This document shows, piece after piece, positions 1 through 6,787 of a stretch of DNA of 6,787 bases. The notes beneath the pieces were generated by a model, which was not told the origin of the DNA, made no database searches, and saw nothing but the letters and a program-made list of their open reading frames with translations. The stretch is taken from assembly GCA_018623785.1 (NCBI GenBank), contig JAAZVD010000084.1, positions 1-6,787 on the forward strand, read 5' to 3'. The stretch is from Bacteroidota bacterium. GTDB lineage: Bacteria > Bacteroidota > Rhodothermia > Rhodothermales > UBA10348. Both the position numbers and the translations under genes were made by a program. How positions within the stretch are numbered: the first letter of the stretch is position 1; each line of letters opens with the position of its first letter.

Positions 1-189
1 ATGGTTGCCGAGGGCGTACGCACTACGGCCTCGGTCATGGAACTGGCGCGACAATTGAACGTGGAGATGCCAATAACCACGGCTGTGTACAGCATCCTGT
101 TCGAGGCCGTTCCGCCCAAGGAGGCTGTAAGACAGCTCATGATGCGCAGTGCCAAGCAAGAGGAGTGGATCGTTTCCGATCCGGCCTAA
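1..189 (+). CDS. gpsA: Glycerol-3-phosphate dehydrogenase [NAD(P)+], C-terminal end (partial)
   Basis: The last 62 residues of GpsA, the cytoplasmic enzyme that reduces dihydroxyacetone phosphate to sn-glycerol 3-phosphate for phospholipid synthesis. The visible part matches the conserved end of the family's helical substrate-binding domain: an EGVRTT segment at residues 4-9, then VEMPITTAVYSILFE, then an EAVRQLMMR stretch near the stop. The full protein is usually about 330-340 residues, so roughly 270 residues lie upstream of the window. The ATG at base 1 is almost certainly an internal methionine, because GpsA proteins commonly have Met, Val or Gln just before this VEGV/AEGV motif. The NAD(P)-binding Rossmann domain and catalytic lysine are outside the window and cannot be checked. 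The TAA stop at 187-189 is followed closely by the AlbA_2 gene, suggesting cotranscription. Confidence 0.93.
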   Translation: MVAEGVRTTASVMELARQLNVEMPITTAVYSILFEAVPPKEAVRQLMMRSAKQEEWIVSDPA

Positions 190-194
190 GGACC

Positions 195-199
195 AGGAG
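195..199 (+). promoter_or_regulatory. Ribosome binding site for the AlbA_2 gene
   Basis: AGGAG lies 8 bases before the ATG at 208, a standard Shine-Dalgarno spacing. It favours the ATG at 208 over the in-frame GTG at 199, which would overlap this site and has only a weaker AAGGA at 188-192. Confidence 0.6.
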
Positions 200-207
200 T
201 GATTCGG

Positions 208-858
208 ATGACCATCGAAGAGATAAAACGTCTCGTCGCACGTGGAGAGGGGCGTCACCTTGAGTTCAAGCACAGGGTACCAGAACCTGAGCGGTTGGCA
301 AAGGAGGTGGTTGCCTTTGCCAATTCAGGAGGGGGACACCTCTTGATTGGCGTCGGGGATGATGGGAAAATTGTGGGGGTGCGCGACTCTGAGGAGGAGG
401 AGTTCTCTCTGAATCAAGCGCTGGCCATGAACTGTCGCCCAACCATTCGGTGGACCTCGGAACGTATTCCCGTTACTCCCAAGCGGGACGTGATCATGGT
501 CACCGTTCCGGATAGCCACCGTAAGCCGCACTATATCGTTACGAACATTGAAGATGGTTCGGGCCCGGCCTATGTCCGCGTGGAGGATATGAGCATCGAG
601 GCCTCACCCGAGTCTGTAGCGTTGATGCGCAGCGAACTCTCCGGGGACGGGGTGCGATTTGAGTTTGGAGAGAAGGAACTGCTGTTGATGCGGTACCTGG
701 AGCAATACGGGCGGGTAACAGTGGATGGTTTTGCCCAGATAGCAGATATGAGTCGGGAGGACGCCAGCGAATTACTGGTGACCCTGACGCGGGCCAGCGT
801 GTTGGATCAGCATCGGGAGGCCAGGGGTGATTTCTACATGATTCATTACGAAGCCTGA
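208..858 (+). CDS. AlbA_2 (Schlafen-like) domain protein with C-terminal winged helix
   Basis: A 216-residue soluble protein. Residues about 5-135 look like an AlbA_2 domain (Pfam PF04326, also called divergent AAA-4 or Schlafen AlbA_2). The features are an EGRHLEFK motif at 14-21, the helix EVVAFANSGGGHLLIGV at 33-49, a DGKIVGV strand at 52-58, and a YVRVEDMSIEAS strand pair near 122-133. Residues about 155-213 (KELLLMRYLEQYGRVTVDG and following) resemble a winged helix-turn-helix. Family members are usually annotated as putative transcriptional regulators or nucleic-acid-binding proteins; some Schlafen-type proteins are nucleases. The biochemical role here cannot be read from sequence. It follows gpsA with an 18-base gap and precedes a terminator, so it is probably the last gene of the gpsA transcript. 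No membrane segment or signal peptide is seen. The start is placed at ATG 208 because of the AGGAG at 195-199; a GTG start at 199 would add three residues. Confidence 0.82.
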   Translation: MTIEEIKRLVARGEGRHLEFKHRVPEPERLAKEVVAFANSGGGHLLIGVGDDGKIVGVRDSEEEEFSLNQALAMNCRPTIRWTSERIPVTPKRDVIMVTVPDSHRKPHYIVTNIEDGSGPAYVRVEDMSIEASPESVALMRSELSGDGVRFEFGEKELLLMRYLEQYGRVTVDGFAQIADMSREDASELLVTLTRASVLDQHREARGDFYMIHYEA

Positions 859-902
859 GATCGGCAGGCCTGACATCCCCGGTTAGAGTCGTTCAAGACC
901 TT

Positions 903-938
903 GGCTTTGGCGAGTCACCCCACACGAAGCCTCTTTTT
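903..938 (+). terminator. Rho-independent terminator after the gpsA-AlbA_2 unit
   Basis: A 7-base stem, GGCTTTG (903-909) against CGAAGCC (925-931) with one G-T pair, encloses a 15-base loop and is followed by TCTTTTT (932-938). Hairpin plus T-tract on the + strand, 45 bases after the AlbA_2 stop and before parC, is what an intrinsic terminator looks like. The large loop and short stem make its efficiency uncertain. Confidence 0.55.
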
Positions 939-1048
939 CGGTATAACGCAGGAAATATTTTTTCGCATGGTCCAGGCCGGGTGAAGATGGTAATCGGCTT
1001 TCGTACCTTTCGGTGCTGGCACAAAAAGTCCGTTATTGGTCCCTATTC
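939..1048 (+). other. parC leader region, promoter not firmly located
   Basis: These 110 bases lie between the putative terminator and the parC ATG and should hold the parC-parE promoter. Two weak candidates are visible. TATAAC at 942-947 resembles a sigma-70 -10 box but has no -35 box at the right distance. TACCTTTC at 1004-1011 is one base off the Bacteroidota -7 consensus TAnnTTTG, but has no TTTG about 20 bases upstream. Neither is convincing. No good Shine-Dalgarno sequence precedes the parC start, and no RNA gene or riboswitch is recognised. Confidence 0.25.
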
Positions 1049-3376
1049 ATGCCTGTCGTAGATGTAATCCCGCTGCACGAAACAACGCGTTCTCGCTATC
1101 TGAACTACGCGTTGTCCGTTATTACCTCCAGGGCACTTCCCGACATCCGGGATGGCCTCAAACCTGTGCAGCGACGCATCCTGTATGCGATGTTCATCAA
1201 TCTTCATCTGTATCCTGACTCGCGCTTCAAGAAGAGCGCGACGGTCGTGGGAGAGGTGATGGGGAAGTACCATCCTCACGGAGACTCGGCCATCTACGAT
1301 GCCATGGTCCGCATGGCTCAGGAGTTCTCCTTGCGGGCTCCGCTGGTTGAAGGGCACGGCAACTTCGGATCTCTTGACGGCGACTCACCGGCCGCCATGC
1401 GGTACACGGAAGCCCGTCTTCGCCCCCTGGCCATGGAGCTACTGGCGGAGATCCGCAAAGAGACCGTGGCTTTCCGGCCCAACTTTGATGGTTCACTTTT
1501 TGAGCCGGTCGTTGTCCCTGCACGAGTTCCGAACTTGCTTTTGAACGGCGCTGCGGGGATCGCTGTCGGGATGGCCACTAACATTCCACCGCACAATCTG
1601 ACAGAACTAATTGATGCCTCGATCTATATGATCGGGTCGCCCAATGCTCGGACTCAGACGCTTGTCGAGAACTACGTCAGCGGCCCCGACTTCCCGACAG
1701 GTGGACGTGTCCTCAACACCCAGGAGGAGCTCATTCAGATCTACTCGGCCGGAGAGGGTGCTATCGAACTTCGCGGCGAATACGAATACGAGGGCAAAAG
1801 TCGGGTTGTTATCACCTCTATTCCGTACGGTATCACCAAAAGCGCTCTGATTGAGCAGATTGCCGACAACATCATCAAGGGTAAGGTGCCACAGCTTGTT
1901 GATGTACGGGACGAATCCACAGATGACGTTCGGATCGTACTGGAGATCAAACGCGGTGCCGACGGCGAAGCAGCCATGGCTTTCCTCCTGAAGCACACGG
2001 CTCTGCAGTCCCGTTTCCATGTCAACCTTACGTGTCTGCTTCCAACGGACAATCCCGAGATCGGATCACCATCCAAGGTTGATTTGTCAACCATCTTGCG
2101 TCACTTCCTGGATTTCCGCATGGAAGTCGTGGTCAAGCGACTGGAGTATGAGTTGGCTCAGCTTGAAAAGCGGATCCACATCCTGCATGGCTTCGAAAAA
2201 ATATTCGATGCGCTTGATGAGGCCATTCGAATTATCAGGGCATCAAATAACAAGGCAGATGCGGCTTCCCGGTTGATGCATCGCTTTCAACTTGATGATG
2301 TGCAGACGGATGCTATCCTGGAAATCAAGCTGTACAAGCTCTCGAAGCTCGAAATAGATGCTATCCGCAAGGAACTCGAGGAGAAAGAAGCCATGGCCGC
2401 CGAGCTGCGCAAACTCCTTGGGGATGACGGAGCTCGATGGAAGTTGATCCGGACGGAGCTCAAGGAGATCAGGGAGAAATATGCAGAGTCTCGTCGCACG
2501 ACCATAGCCGGGCCTGACGAAAACATAGAGTATTCCGCAGAGGACTATATCGTTGAGGAAGATGTTTATGTTATTGTAACTGAAGATGGGTGGGTAAAAC
2601 GTCAACGTTCATACGGTGACGTAGCCAGTATCCGGGTACGTGACGGAGATGCTGTCGCATGGATTCTTCCTGCAACGACCCGGAAAACGGTTGTCTTCTT
2701 CTCCAATTTCGGCAAGGCCTACACTGCTCGCGCCGAAACATTGGCAGCCACTACGGGGCATGGAGCACCCATTCAGAAAAGTTTTGATTTCTCAGATAGG
2801 GAGCGCATCGTCGGGGTGATATCCATGGACGAGCGGGCATTACCCAAACCTGTCCCCAAAGAAGACTCGGAGCCAGAGCTTTTTCAGGATGGAGAACCCG
2901 AGTTGGAAGGCCCCTTCGCCACCGGTGTTACGTCGGATGGCCAAGTACTGCGTATTGCTTTGGAAAACTATGCCGAGCCTTCTACCGTCAGCGGTCGAAT
3001 GTTCATGAAGGCAAGTAAAGGAGAGTACGTTCTACGGGTAGAGCCTGCGTCGGGTGCAGAAAATGTATGCTTGGCCTCCAGGGAAGGGAATTGCCTCATC
3101 TTCCCGGTTTCTCAGGTGCCTGTCATGAAGAACGCTGCAAAGGGTGTTATTGCTATGCGGCTCAATGCGACCGATTCCATTCTGGGATTCACCCTTTCTA
3201 ATGCGGCTCGGCAAGGGCTTGAGGTGGAAACCTCCAGAGGAAGAGAAGAAATCATCCGACCGACTAAGTTTCCGATTGCCAACCGCGGCAATAAAGGCCG
3301 GCTCATCATCAAACGTGGGGACATCAAGCGTGTCGTGTACCCCGTCGTCGAGATAACCGACGGCATGTCAGATTAA
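1049..3376 (+). CDS. parC: DNA topoisomerase IV subunit A (type IIA topoisomerase, GyrA/ParC family)
   Basis: The DNA-cleaving subunit of a type IIA topoisomerase, 775 residues, pairing with the ParE encoded next. The winged-helix/tower core carries [12 protein letters not shown] at 73-84, with quinolone-region residues Ser80 and Asp84 in the usual drug-sensitive state. The catalytic tyrosine is Tyr119 in [10 protein letters not shown], and the DNA-bending isoleucine is Ile171 in [16 protein letters not shown]. Residues about 354-470 form the long coiled coil ending in a C-gate-like region. From about 508 a beta-pinwheel C-terminal domain begins. Its first blades (DGWVKR at 513-518, GHGAPIQK, then [10 protein letters not shown]) resemble E. 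coli ParC, and the canonical GyrA box QRRGGKG is absent there, so ParC is preferred over GyrA. A related motif, RGNKG, sits at 746-750. An acidic stretch at 604-620 lies between blades. ATG 1049 is chosen because the protein then starts like relatives; GTG 1013 would add 12 unconserved residues without a ribosome site. The ParC versus GyrA choice is moderately sure. Confidence 0.88.
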   Translation: MPVVDVIPLHETTRSRYLNYALSVITSRALPDIRDGLKPVQRRILYAMFINLHLYPDSRFKKSATVVGEVMGKYHPHGDSAIYDAMVRMAQEFSLRAPLVEGHGNFGSLDGDSPAAMRYTEARLRPLAMELLAEIRKETVAFRPNFDGSLFEPVVVPARVPNLLLNGAAGIAVGMATNIPPHNLTELIDASIYMIGSPNARTQTLVENYVSGPDFPTGGRVLNTQEELIQIYSAGEGAIELRGEYEYEGKSRVVITSIPYGITKSALIEQIADNIIKGKVPQLVDVRDESTDDVRIVLEIKRGADGEAAMAFLLKHTALQSRFHVNLTCLLPTDNPEIGSPSKVDLSTILRHFLDFRMEVVVKRLEYELAQLEKRIHILHGFEKIFDALDEAIRIIRASNNKADAASRLMHRFQLDDVQTDAILEIKLYKLSKLEIDAIRKELEEKEAMAAELRKLLGDDGARWKLIRTELKEIREKYAESRRTTIAGPDENIEYSAEDYIVEEDVYVIVTEDGWVKRQRSYGDVASIRVRDGDAVAWILPATTRKTVVFFSNFGKAYTARAETLAATTGHGAPIQKSFDFSDRERIVGVISMDERALPKPVPKEDSEPELFQDGEPELEGPFATGVTSDGQVLRIALENYAEPSTVSGRMFMKASKGEYVLRVEPASGAENVCLASREGNCLIFPVSQVPVMKNAAKGVIAMRLNATDSILGFTLSNAARQGLEVETSRGREEIIRPTKFPIANRGNKGRLIIKRGDIKRVVYPVVEITDGMSD

Positions 3377-3381
3377 GCAGG

Positions 3382-3386
3382 GGAGG
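3382..3386 (+). promoter_or_regulatory. Ribosome binding site setting the TTG start of parE
   Basis: GGAGG inside a purine-rich run (3379-3387) lies 5 bases before TTG 3392. No in-frame ATG or GTG exists before the conserved VRKRPGMYIGG segment, so this site is the main reason for accepting a TTG start. Confidence 0.65.
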
Positions 3387-3391
3387 GTGTA

Positions 3392-5326
3392 TTGAGCGCA
3401 TCAACGTATACCGGCGAAAACATCCAGGTCCTCGAAGGGCTTGAGCCTGTTCGGAAGCGGCCAGGCATGTACATCGGAGGCACCGGTAAACCGGGTTTAC
3501 ACCATCTGCTGTGGGAGGTGGTGGACAATGCCGTGGATGAAGCTACCAACGGGTATGCTACCCAGATTGATGTCATCCTGCACAGAGACGGCCGTTCCAT
3601 AACAGTGGCGGATAACGGCCGTGGCCTTCCCGTCGATATGCATCCGACGAAGAGGATACCCACGCTTGAAGTAATCCTGACTACGTTGCAGGCGGGCGGG
3701 AAATTCGATAGCTCAAACTATATCACCTCCGGTGGTCTACATGGTGTTGGCGCCTCCGTAGTGAATGCTCTTTCTGAAGAGTTGGTGGCTACCATCAAGC
3801 GGGACGGTGCAACTTGGGAACAGCGCTATGAACGAGGCAAACCGGTAACTAAACTCAAGAAGACATCCGTCTCCTCACGCGGTAGCGGAACCAGCATCTT
3901 TTTCAGGCCCGATGCGGATATTTTTGAAACAGTGGACTTTGATGCCGGAATCATCGCCGAAAACTTGGAGACCAAGACGTTTCTTAATGGTGCCCTCAGG
4001 ATTGGATTTAAAAACGAGGCCACCGGCGAGAAGCGCGAATTCCATCACGAAGGCGGTATCCAAGAATTTCTTGCGCACAAAGTGGCCGAAGCCAAAATCA
4101 GGCCCGTTCACCCCGATCCTTTCGTGCTAAGGCAAGAGGAAATGATTGACGGGGCACGCGTCGAGGTTACCCTGCAATGGTCGGAAGCTCCGCGGGAAAC
4201 GCTGCACTCCTACGTGAATGGCATACCAACACCAGACGGTGGCACGCATGAGCAGGGATTGAAAAATGCCATTCGGTCTGCGGTGCGATCCTACATGGAT
4301 ACACATGACCTACTGCCAAAGAAACTCGAGATCTCAGCAGAAGATATACGTGAGGGTGTGGTAGGTATCGTCAACCTGTTCATGGTGGATCCTCAGTTCC
4401 AGGGTCAGACCAAAGAGAAACTGAACAACCCTGAAATCAAGGGGGTGGTGACAAGTGCCGTTCGTCTTGAACTCGAACAGTTTCTGAACCGTCATCCTTC
4501 CACGGGTGATGCGATTGCTACGCGTGTAGTTCAAGCTGCAAAGGCGCGACATGCAAGCCGGGCAGCTGCTACCAAAGTCAGACGAAAGTCCAATGTAAGT
4601 CATCGGCTGAACCTACCCGGAAAACTGGCAGACTGTGCCTCCACGACGCCTGAAGACAGTGAGCTGTTCATCGTCGAGGGAGACTCCGCCGGTGGTTCTG
4701 CCAAACAGGGAAGGGAGCGTGCTACCCAGGCGATTCTCCCCTTGCGTGGGAAGGTGCTCAACGCTGAACAGGCTACACTAAAGAAGGTCATGGACAACAA
4801 GGAGTTATCCAATGTTGTTCAAGCGTTGGGTTGCGGCATTGGGGATCAATTGGATCTGGGTAAGCTGCGCTACCACAAGGTCATCTTGCTCATGGATGCG
4901 GACTCGGACGGCCATCACATTTCAACCCTGCTTCTGACCTTTCTCTACCGGTACATGAAGCCGCTGATCGAAGAAGGGTTCGTATTCATTGCGCAGCCGC
5001 CGCTCTATCGAATCGATGCGGCCAAGCAGACCTATTGGGCCCTCGATGACGAGGATCGGGAACGGATCATGGCGGATATTCGCAAGCGCAACAAGAGCAC
5101 GAAGATAGAGCTGCAGCGCTTCAAAGGGCTCGGTGAAATGATGCCGCAGACGCTCAAGGACACAACGCTGGATCCAGAAAAACGTCGTCTTCTACAGGTC
5201 ACGATTCCGGATGCGGAACGCCTTGTGACGGAGCAAACCATCTCCCAGTTGATGGGAAAGGATGCGTCAGCCAGGTTCGAGTTCATCATGAACAACGTGG
5301 ACGAGGTGGAGGATCTGGACGTATAG
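3392..5326 (+). CDS. parE: DNA topoisomerase IV subunit B (type IIA topoisomerase, GyrB/ParE family)
   Basis: The ATPase and metal-binding subunit, 644 residues, partner of the upstream ParC. The GHKL ATPase domain shows Glu42 and Asn46 in WEVVDNAVDEA, ADNGRG at 73-78 and the LHGVG loop at 116-120. The transducer domain has the QTK loop at 339-341, which contacts the ATP gamma-phosphate. The Toprim domain shows EGDSAGGSAKQGR at 429-441 (catalytic Glu429) and DADSDG at 502-507 (metal ligands). QRFKGLGEM at 575-583 marks the C-terminal conserved region. The large Toprim insertion of E. coli GyrB is absent, and the Ser in DADSDG is the ParE form, whereas AKQGR and QAILPL are GyrB-like, so motif evidence is mixed; pairing with a ParC-like A subunit tips the call to parE. 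The gene begins at TTG 15 bases after the parC stop and is very probably translated from the same mRNA. All catalytic motifs are intact. It could alternatively be named gyrB. Confidence 0.88.
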   Translation: MSASTYTGENIQVLEGLEPVRKRPGMYIGGTGKPGLHHLLWEVVDNAVDEATNGYATQIDVILHRDGRSITVADNGRGLPVDMHPTKRIPTLEVILTTLQAGGKFDSSNYITSGGLHGVGASVVNALSEELVATIKRDGATWEQRYERGKPVTKLKKTSVSSRGSGTSIFFRPDADIFETVDFDAGIIAENLETKTFLNGALRIGFKNEATGEKREFHHEGGIQEFLAHKVAEAKIRPVHPDPFVLRQEEMIDGARVEVTLQWSEAPRETLHSYVNGIPTPDGGTHEQGLKNAIRSAVRSYMDTHDLLPKKLEISAEDIREGVVGIVNLFMVDPQFQGQTKEKLNNPEIKGVVTSAVRLELEQFLNRHPSTGDAIATRVVQAAKARHASRAAATKVRRKSNVSHRLNLPGKLADCASTTPEDSELFIVEGDSAGGSAKQGRERATQAILPLRGKVLNAEQATLKKVMDNKELSNVVQALGCGIGDQLDLGKLRYHKVILLMDADSDGHHISTLLLTFLYRYMKPLIEEGFVFIAQPPLYRIDAAKQTYWALDDEDRERIMADIRKRNKSTKIELQRFKGLGEMMPQTLKDTTLDPEKRRLLQVTIPDAERLVTEQTISQLMGKDASARFEFIMNNVDEVEDLDV

Positions 5327-5353
5327 AGTGTGTCCTGCTCCGGTTGCGTCGAT

Positions 5354-5386
5354 GGCTTGACTGGTCTGCTTCGTGACCTCCAAGCC
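5354..5386. terminator. Imperfect hairpin between convergent genes, possible two-way terminator
   Basis: GGCTTG (5354-5359) pairs with CAAGCC (5381-5386). After a 3-by-2 internal loop, GGTC (5363-5366) pairs with GACC (5375-5378) around an 8-base loop. It sits in the 73-base gap between the parE stop and the glycosidase stop on the other strand, where a shared terminator is expected. Neither strand has a clear T-tract after the stem, so intrinsic termination is not established. Confidence 0.33.
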
Positions 5387-5399
5387 TATTATCAGGCGA

Positions 5400-6776
5400 T
5401 CAGTTCGATTCTGCCGGGTATGTCCTCCCGAGTGCCGAGCTTGGGTCGATAGCATTGAAGTGCCGTTCAACTGCAGCAGCATCGACATCCCGATTATAGG
5501 GATTCAATTCGTGGACCCGTTGCAGCGCATAATATGCCGCGCGTGGATGGAGGGCGAACTGGTTGCGGGCTTCGGTCGGTCCCTTTGCGACGACACCGAA
5601 CCACTCCTCACTCATGTTGTTCTGACCGTCTACATAGTCGTGAGTGTAGCCGCCGTTGTGCCACGAAGCATAGGTATCGTGGACATCGAGGTTGGTCTCT
5701 TGTCCATATTTCCACCAGCCATCGGACCACTGAAAGGTCAGCCCTCCAATGGCGTTTTCCGAACCCCCCATACCGGCTGCGTTACTGTAGATATCCCTCC
5801 AATTACTGATCAGATACCGTGCCTGGTTCAACTGGTCTTCGCGATCCTCGACCGAATTGTATGCATCGGCGCCGAATTCTGTAAAGAGAACAGGGCGGTC
5901 GAACTCGGATCTGATACGGGCAAAAAGGTCGGTGAACGATGGTCCCCGATAGGCATTCGTACCGAAGATGTCTATTGCCTGAGCATGTTTGGCTATCAGG
6001 TCCAGGTATCCCAGATCTCCGTTGGCCATGGCAACTGGTCGCAGTCTGTCTACCTTCTTGATACGCTCGGCCGTTTCACCAAATAGCGAATAGAGCGGAG
6101 TAGCGCGTGCACTATCCTGTTCGACCTCCGGCAGGTTTTCCGTTTCTGCCGACAACCAGACGAGGCCGTAGTTGTTTTCGTTACCCAGCAGCCACATGAG
6201 TACACCTGGCGTGTCCTTGAATGCCTCGACCAGGTCCATTACCTCCGTCATGATGACCTCTCTGACGGCAGGATCGGAATAGTTGGTATTCGCCATCCAC
6301 TGACCGTCCACGGAAACGCCATACCGACCGAGGGGATGATTCAACACCGTATAGATGCCATATTTCTCATGGATGTAAGCCACCCAGCGGGGAGGTACTC
6401 CTGCATACTGACGGATGGCGTTGACGCCCATTTCCTGTAGAAGCGTCATCTCCCTGTCCAGGGCCTCTTCAATGACATCGTCAGGCTCGTTCCAGAGGCT
6501 GTAGGCGTAGTTCGTTCCGATGGGGAAATAGTCCCAGTTCATTCCCATCACGAAGAAATCCTGGCCGTCAACGGTAACCCGGTATCCGTCTTCGTCCTTC
6601 ACAACGCGCACTTCTTCCACGTGCGTTTCCTCAACAGGACGTTCTGGCATGGTGCAGGAAGCGAGAGGCATCAAGAGTACGGAAGCCAACAGCCAAGGCA
6701 ACAATACCAACACGGGAGCCGCTGTTGAACGAGAGCTCGCCAGTCGGTTCATGATGTTGAAAGGGAAACGATGCAT
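5400..6776 (-). CDS. Lipoprotein glycoside hydrolase with GH2/clan GH-A-like TIM barrel
   Basis: A 458-residue lipid-anchored glycosidase. The N-terminus has a basic region, a hydrophobic core (about 20-39) and the lipobox LASC with Cys41, so the mature protein should be an envelope lipoprotein. A short linker is followed by a strand pair (about 56-80, ending VMGMNWDYFPIG) and a TIM barrel resembling the GH2 catalytic domain (Pfam PF02836 type). GVNAIRQYAG at 117-126 fits an early barrel strand. The likely acid/base is Glu200 in LLGNENN and the likely nucleophile is Glu300 in LFTEFGAD, 100 residues apart as in clan GH-A retaining enzymes. Later aromatic-rich segments (FQWSDGWWKY at 348-357, NNMSEEWFG at 386-394) probably line the sugar site. 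The N-terminal beta-sandwich domains of classical GH2 enzymes are missing. The substrate cannot be assigned. No SusC/SusD, transporter or regulator gene is visible nearby. The start at 6776 gives a 40-residue signal peptide; ATG 6752 (Met9) gives a more typical 32-residue one, and neither has a clear ribosome site. The gene converges on parE and its promoter lies outside the window. Confidence 0.82.
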   Translation of the reverse strand: MHRFPFNIMNRLASSRSTAAPVLVLLPWLLASVLLMPLASCTMPERPVEETHVEEVRVVKDEDGYRVTVDGQDFFVMGMNWDYFPIGTNYAYSLWNEPDDVIEEALDREMTLLQEMGVNAIRQYAGVPPRWVAYIHEKYGIYTVLNHPLGRYGVSVDGQWMANTNYSDPAVREVIMTEVMDLVEAFKDTPGVLMWLLGNENNYGLVWLSAETENLPEVEQDSARATPLYSLFGETAERIKKVDRLRPVAMANGDLGYLDLIAKHAQAIDIFGTNAYRGPSFTDLFARIRSEFDRPVLFTEFGADAYNSVEDREDQLNQARYLISNWRDIYSNAAGMGGSENAIGGLTFQWSDGWWKYGQETNLDVHDTYASWHNGGYTHDYVDGQNNMSEEWFGVVAKGPTEARNQFALHPRAAYYALQRVHELNPYNRDVDAAAVERHFNAIDPSSALGRTYPAESN

Positions 6777-6787
6777 GAGTCGTTATC

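Noticed and set aside
1..3. ATG at base 1 as a true gene start
   Set aside because: The following residues match the interior of GpsA near its C-terminus, so this is an internal methionine of a gene cut by the window edge.
208..858. AlbA_2/Schlafen-type protein as part of a phage defence system
   Set aside because: No partner nuclease, helicase, toxin or mobile element is nearby; its neighbours are housekeeping genes, so a defence role is not supported here.
1013..1048. Upstream GTG start for parC adding 12 residues
   Set aside because: The extra residues are not family-like, no Shine-Dalgarno site precedes the GTG, and the ATG at 1049 gives a normal N-terminus.
1268..1303. Quinolone-resistance mutation in the ParC drug-binding region
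   Set aside because: Ser80 and Asp84 are both the usual sensitive-type residues; no resistance substitution is seen.
1607..2020. A 137-codon open frame on the - strand inside parC
   Set aside because: Antisense to a highly conserved part of ParC, with no recognisable protein features.
5373..6086. A 237-codon open frame on the + strand opposite the glycosidase gene
   Set aside because: It lies almost wholly antisense to a gene with a signal peptide and catalytic motifs, its product shows no recognisable domain, and it has no ribosome site. It is best explained as a shadow frame.

Overview
This 6.8 kb window looks like ordinary chromosomal DNA from a Gram-negative bacterium of moderate to slightly high GC. 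The closest feel is the Bacteroidota / Rhodothermota side of the tree. That placement is an inference from four things: weak or absent Shine-Dalgarno sites before some genes, a lipoprotein glycosidase with a clear lipobox, a linked topoisomerase IV-type gene pair, and general protein style. No marker here fixes the phylum.

Layout. Bases 1-189 hold the C-terminal end of gpsA (glycerol-3-phosphate dehydrogenase), cut by the window edge. It is followed within 20 bases by a 216-residue protein with an AlbA_2 (Schlafen-type) domain and a likely C-terminal winged helix (208-858). A plausible rho-independent terminator (903-938) closes this unit. After a short leader come parC (1049-3376) and parE (3392-5326), the A and B subunits of a type IIA topoisomerase, separated by 15 bases and probably cotranscribed. 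parE starts at TTG behind a strong ribosome binding site. On the opposite strand, converging on parE, is a lipoprotein glycoside hydrolase with a GH2/clan GH-A-like TIM barrel (5400-6776). An imperfect hairpin lies between the two convergent stops.

How the genes relate. ParC and ParE form one enzyme: ParE binds ATP and carries the metal-binding Toprim centre, and ParC carries the DNA-cleaving tyrosine. All catalytic residues that can be checked are present. The gpsA end (phospholipid precursor synthesis), the AlbA_2 protein and the glycosidase have no evident functional link to topoisomerase. I found no mobile element, CRISPR array, RNA gene or defence cassette. The window does not show a convincing undescribed system. 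The points most worth checking are the A-before-B order of the topoisomerase operon, a GyrA-box-like motif displaced to the end of the ParC C-terminal domain, the AlbA_2 gene tied to gpsA, and the unassigned substrate of the solitary glycosidase.
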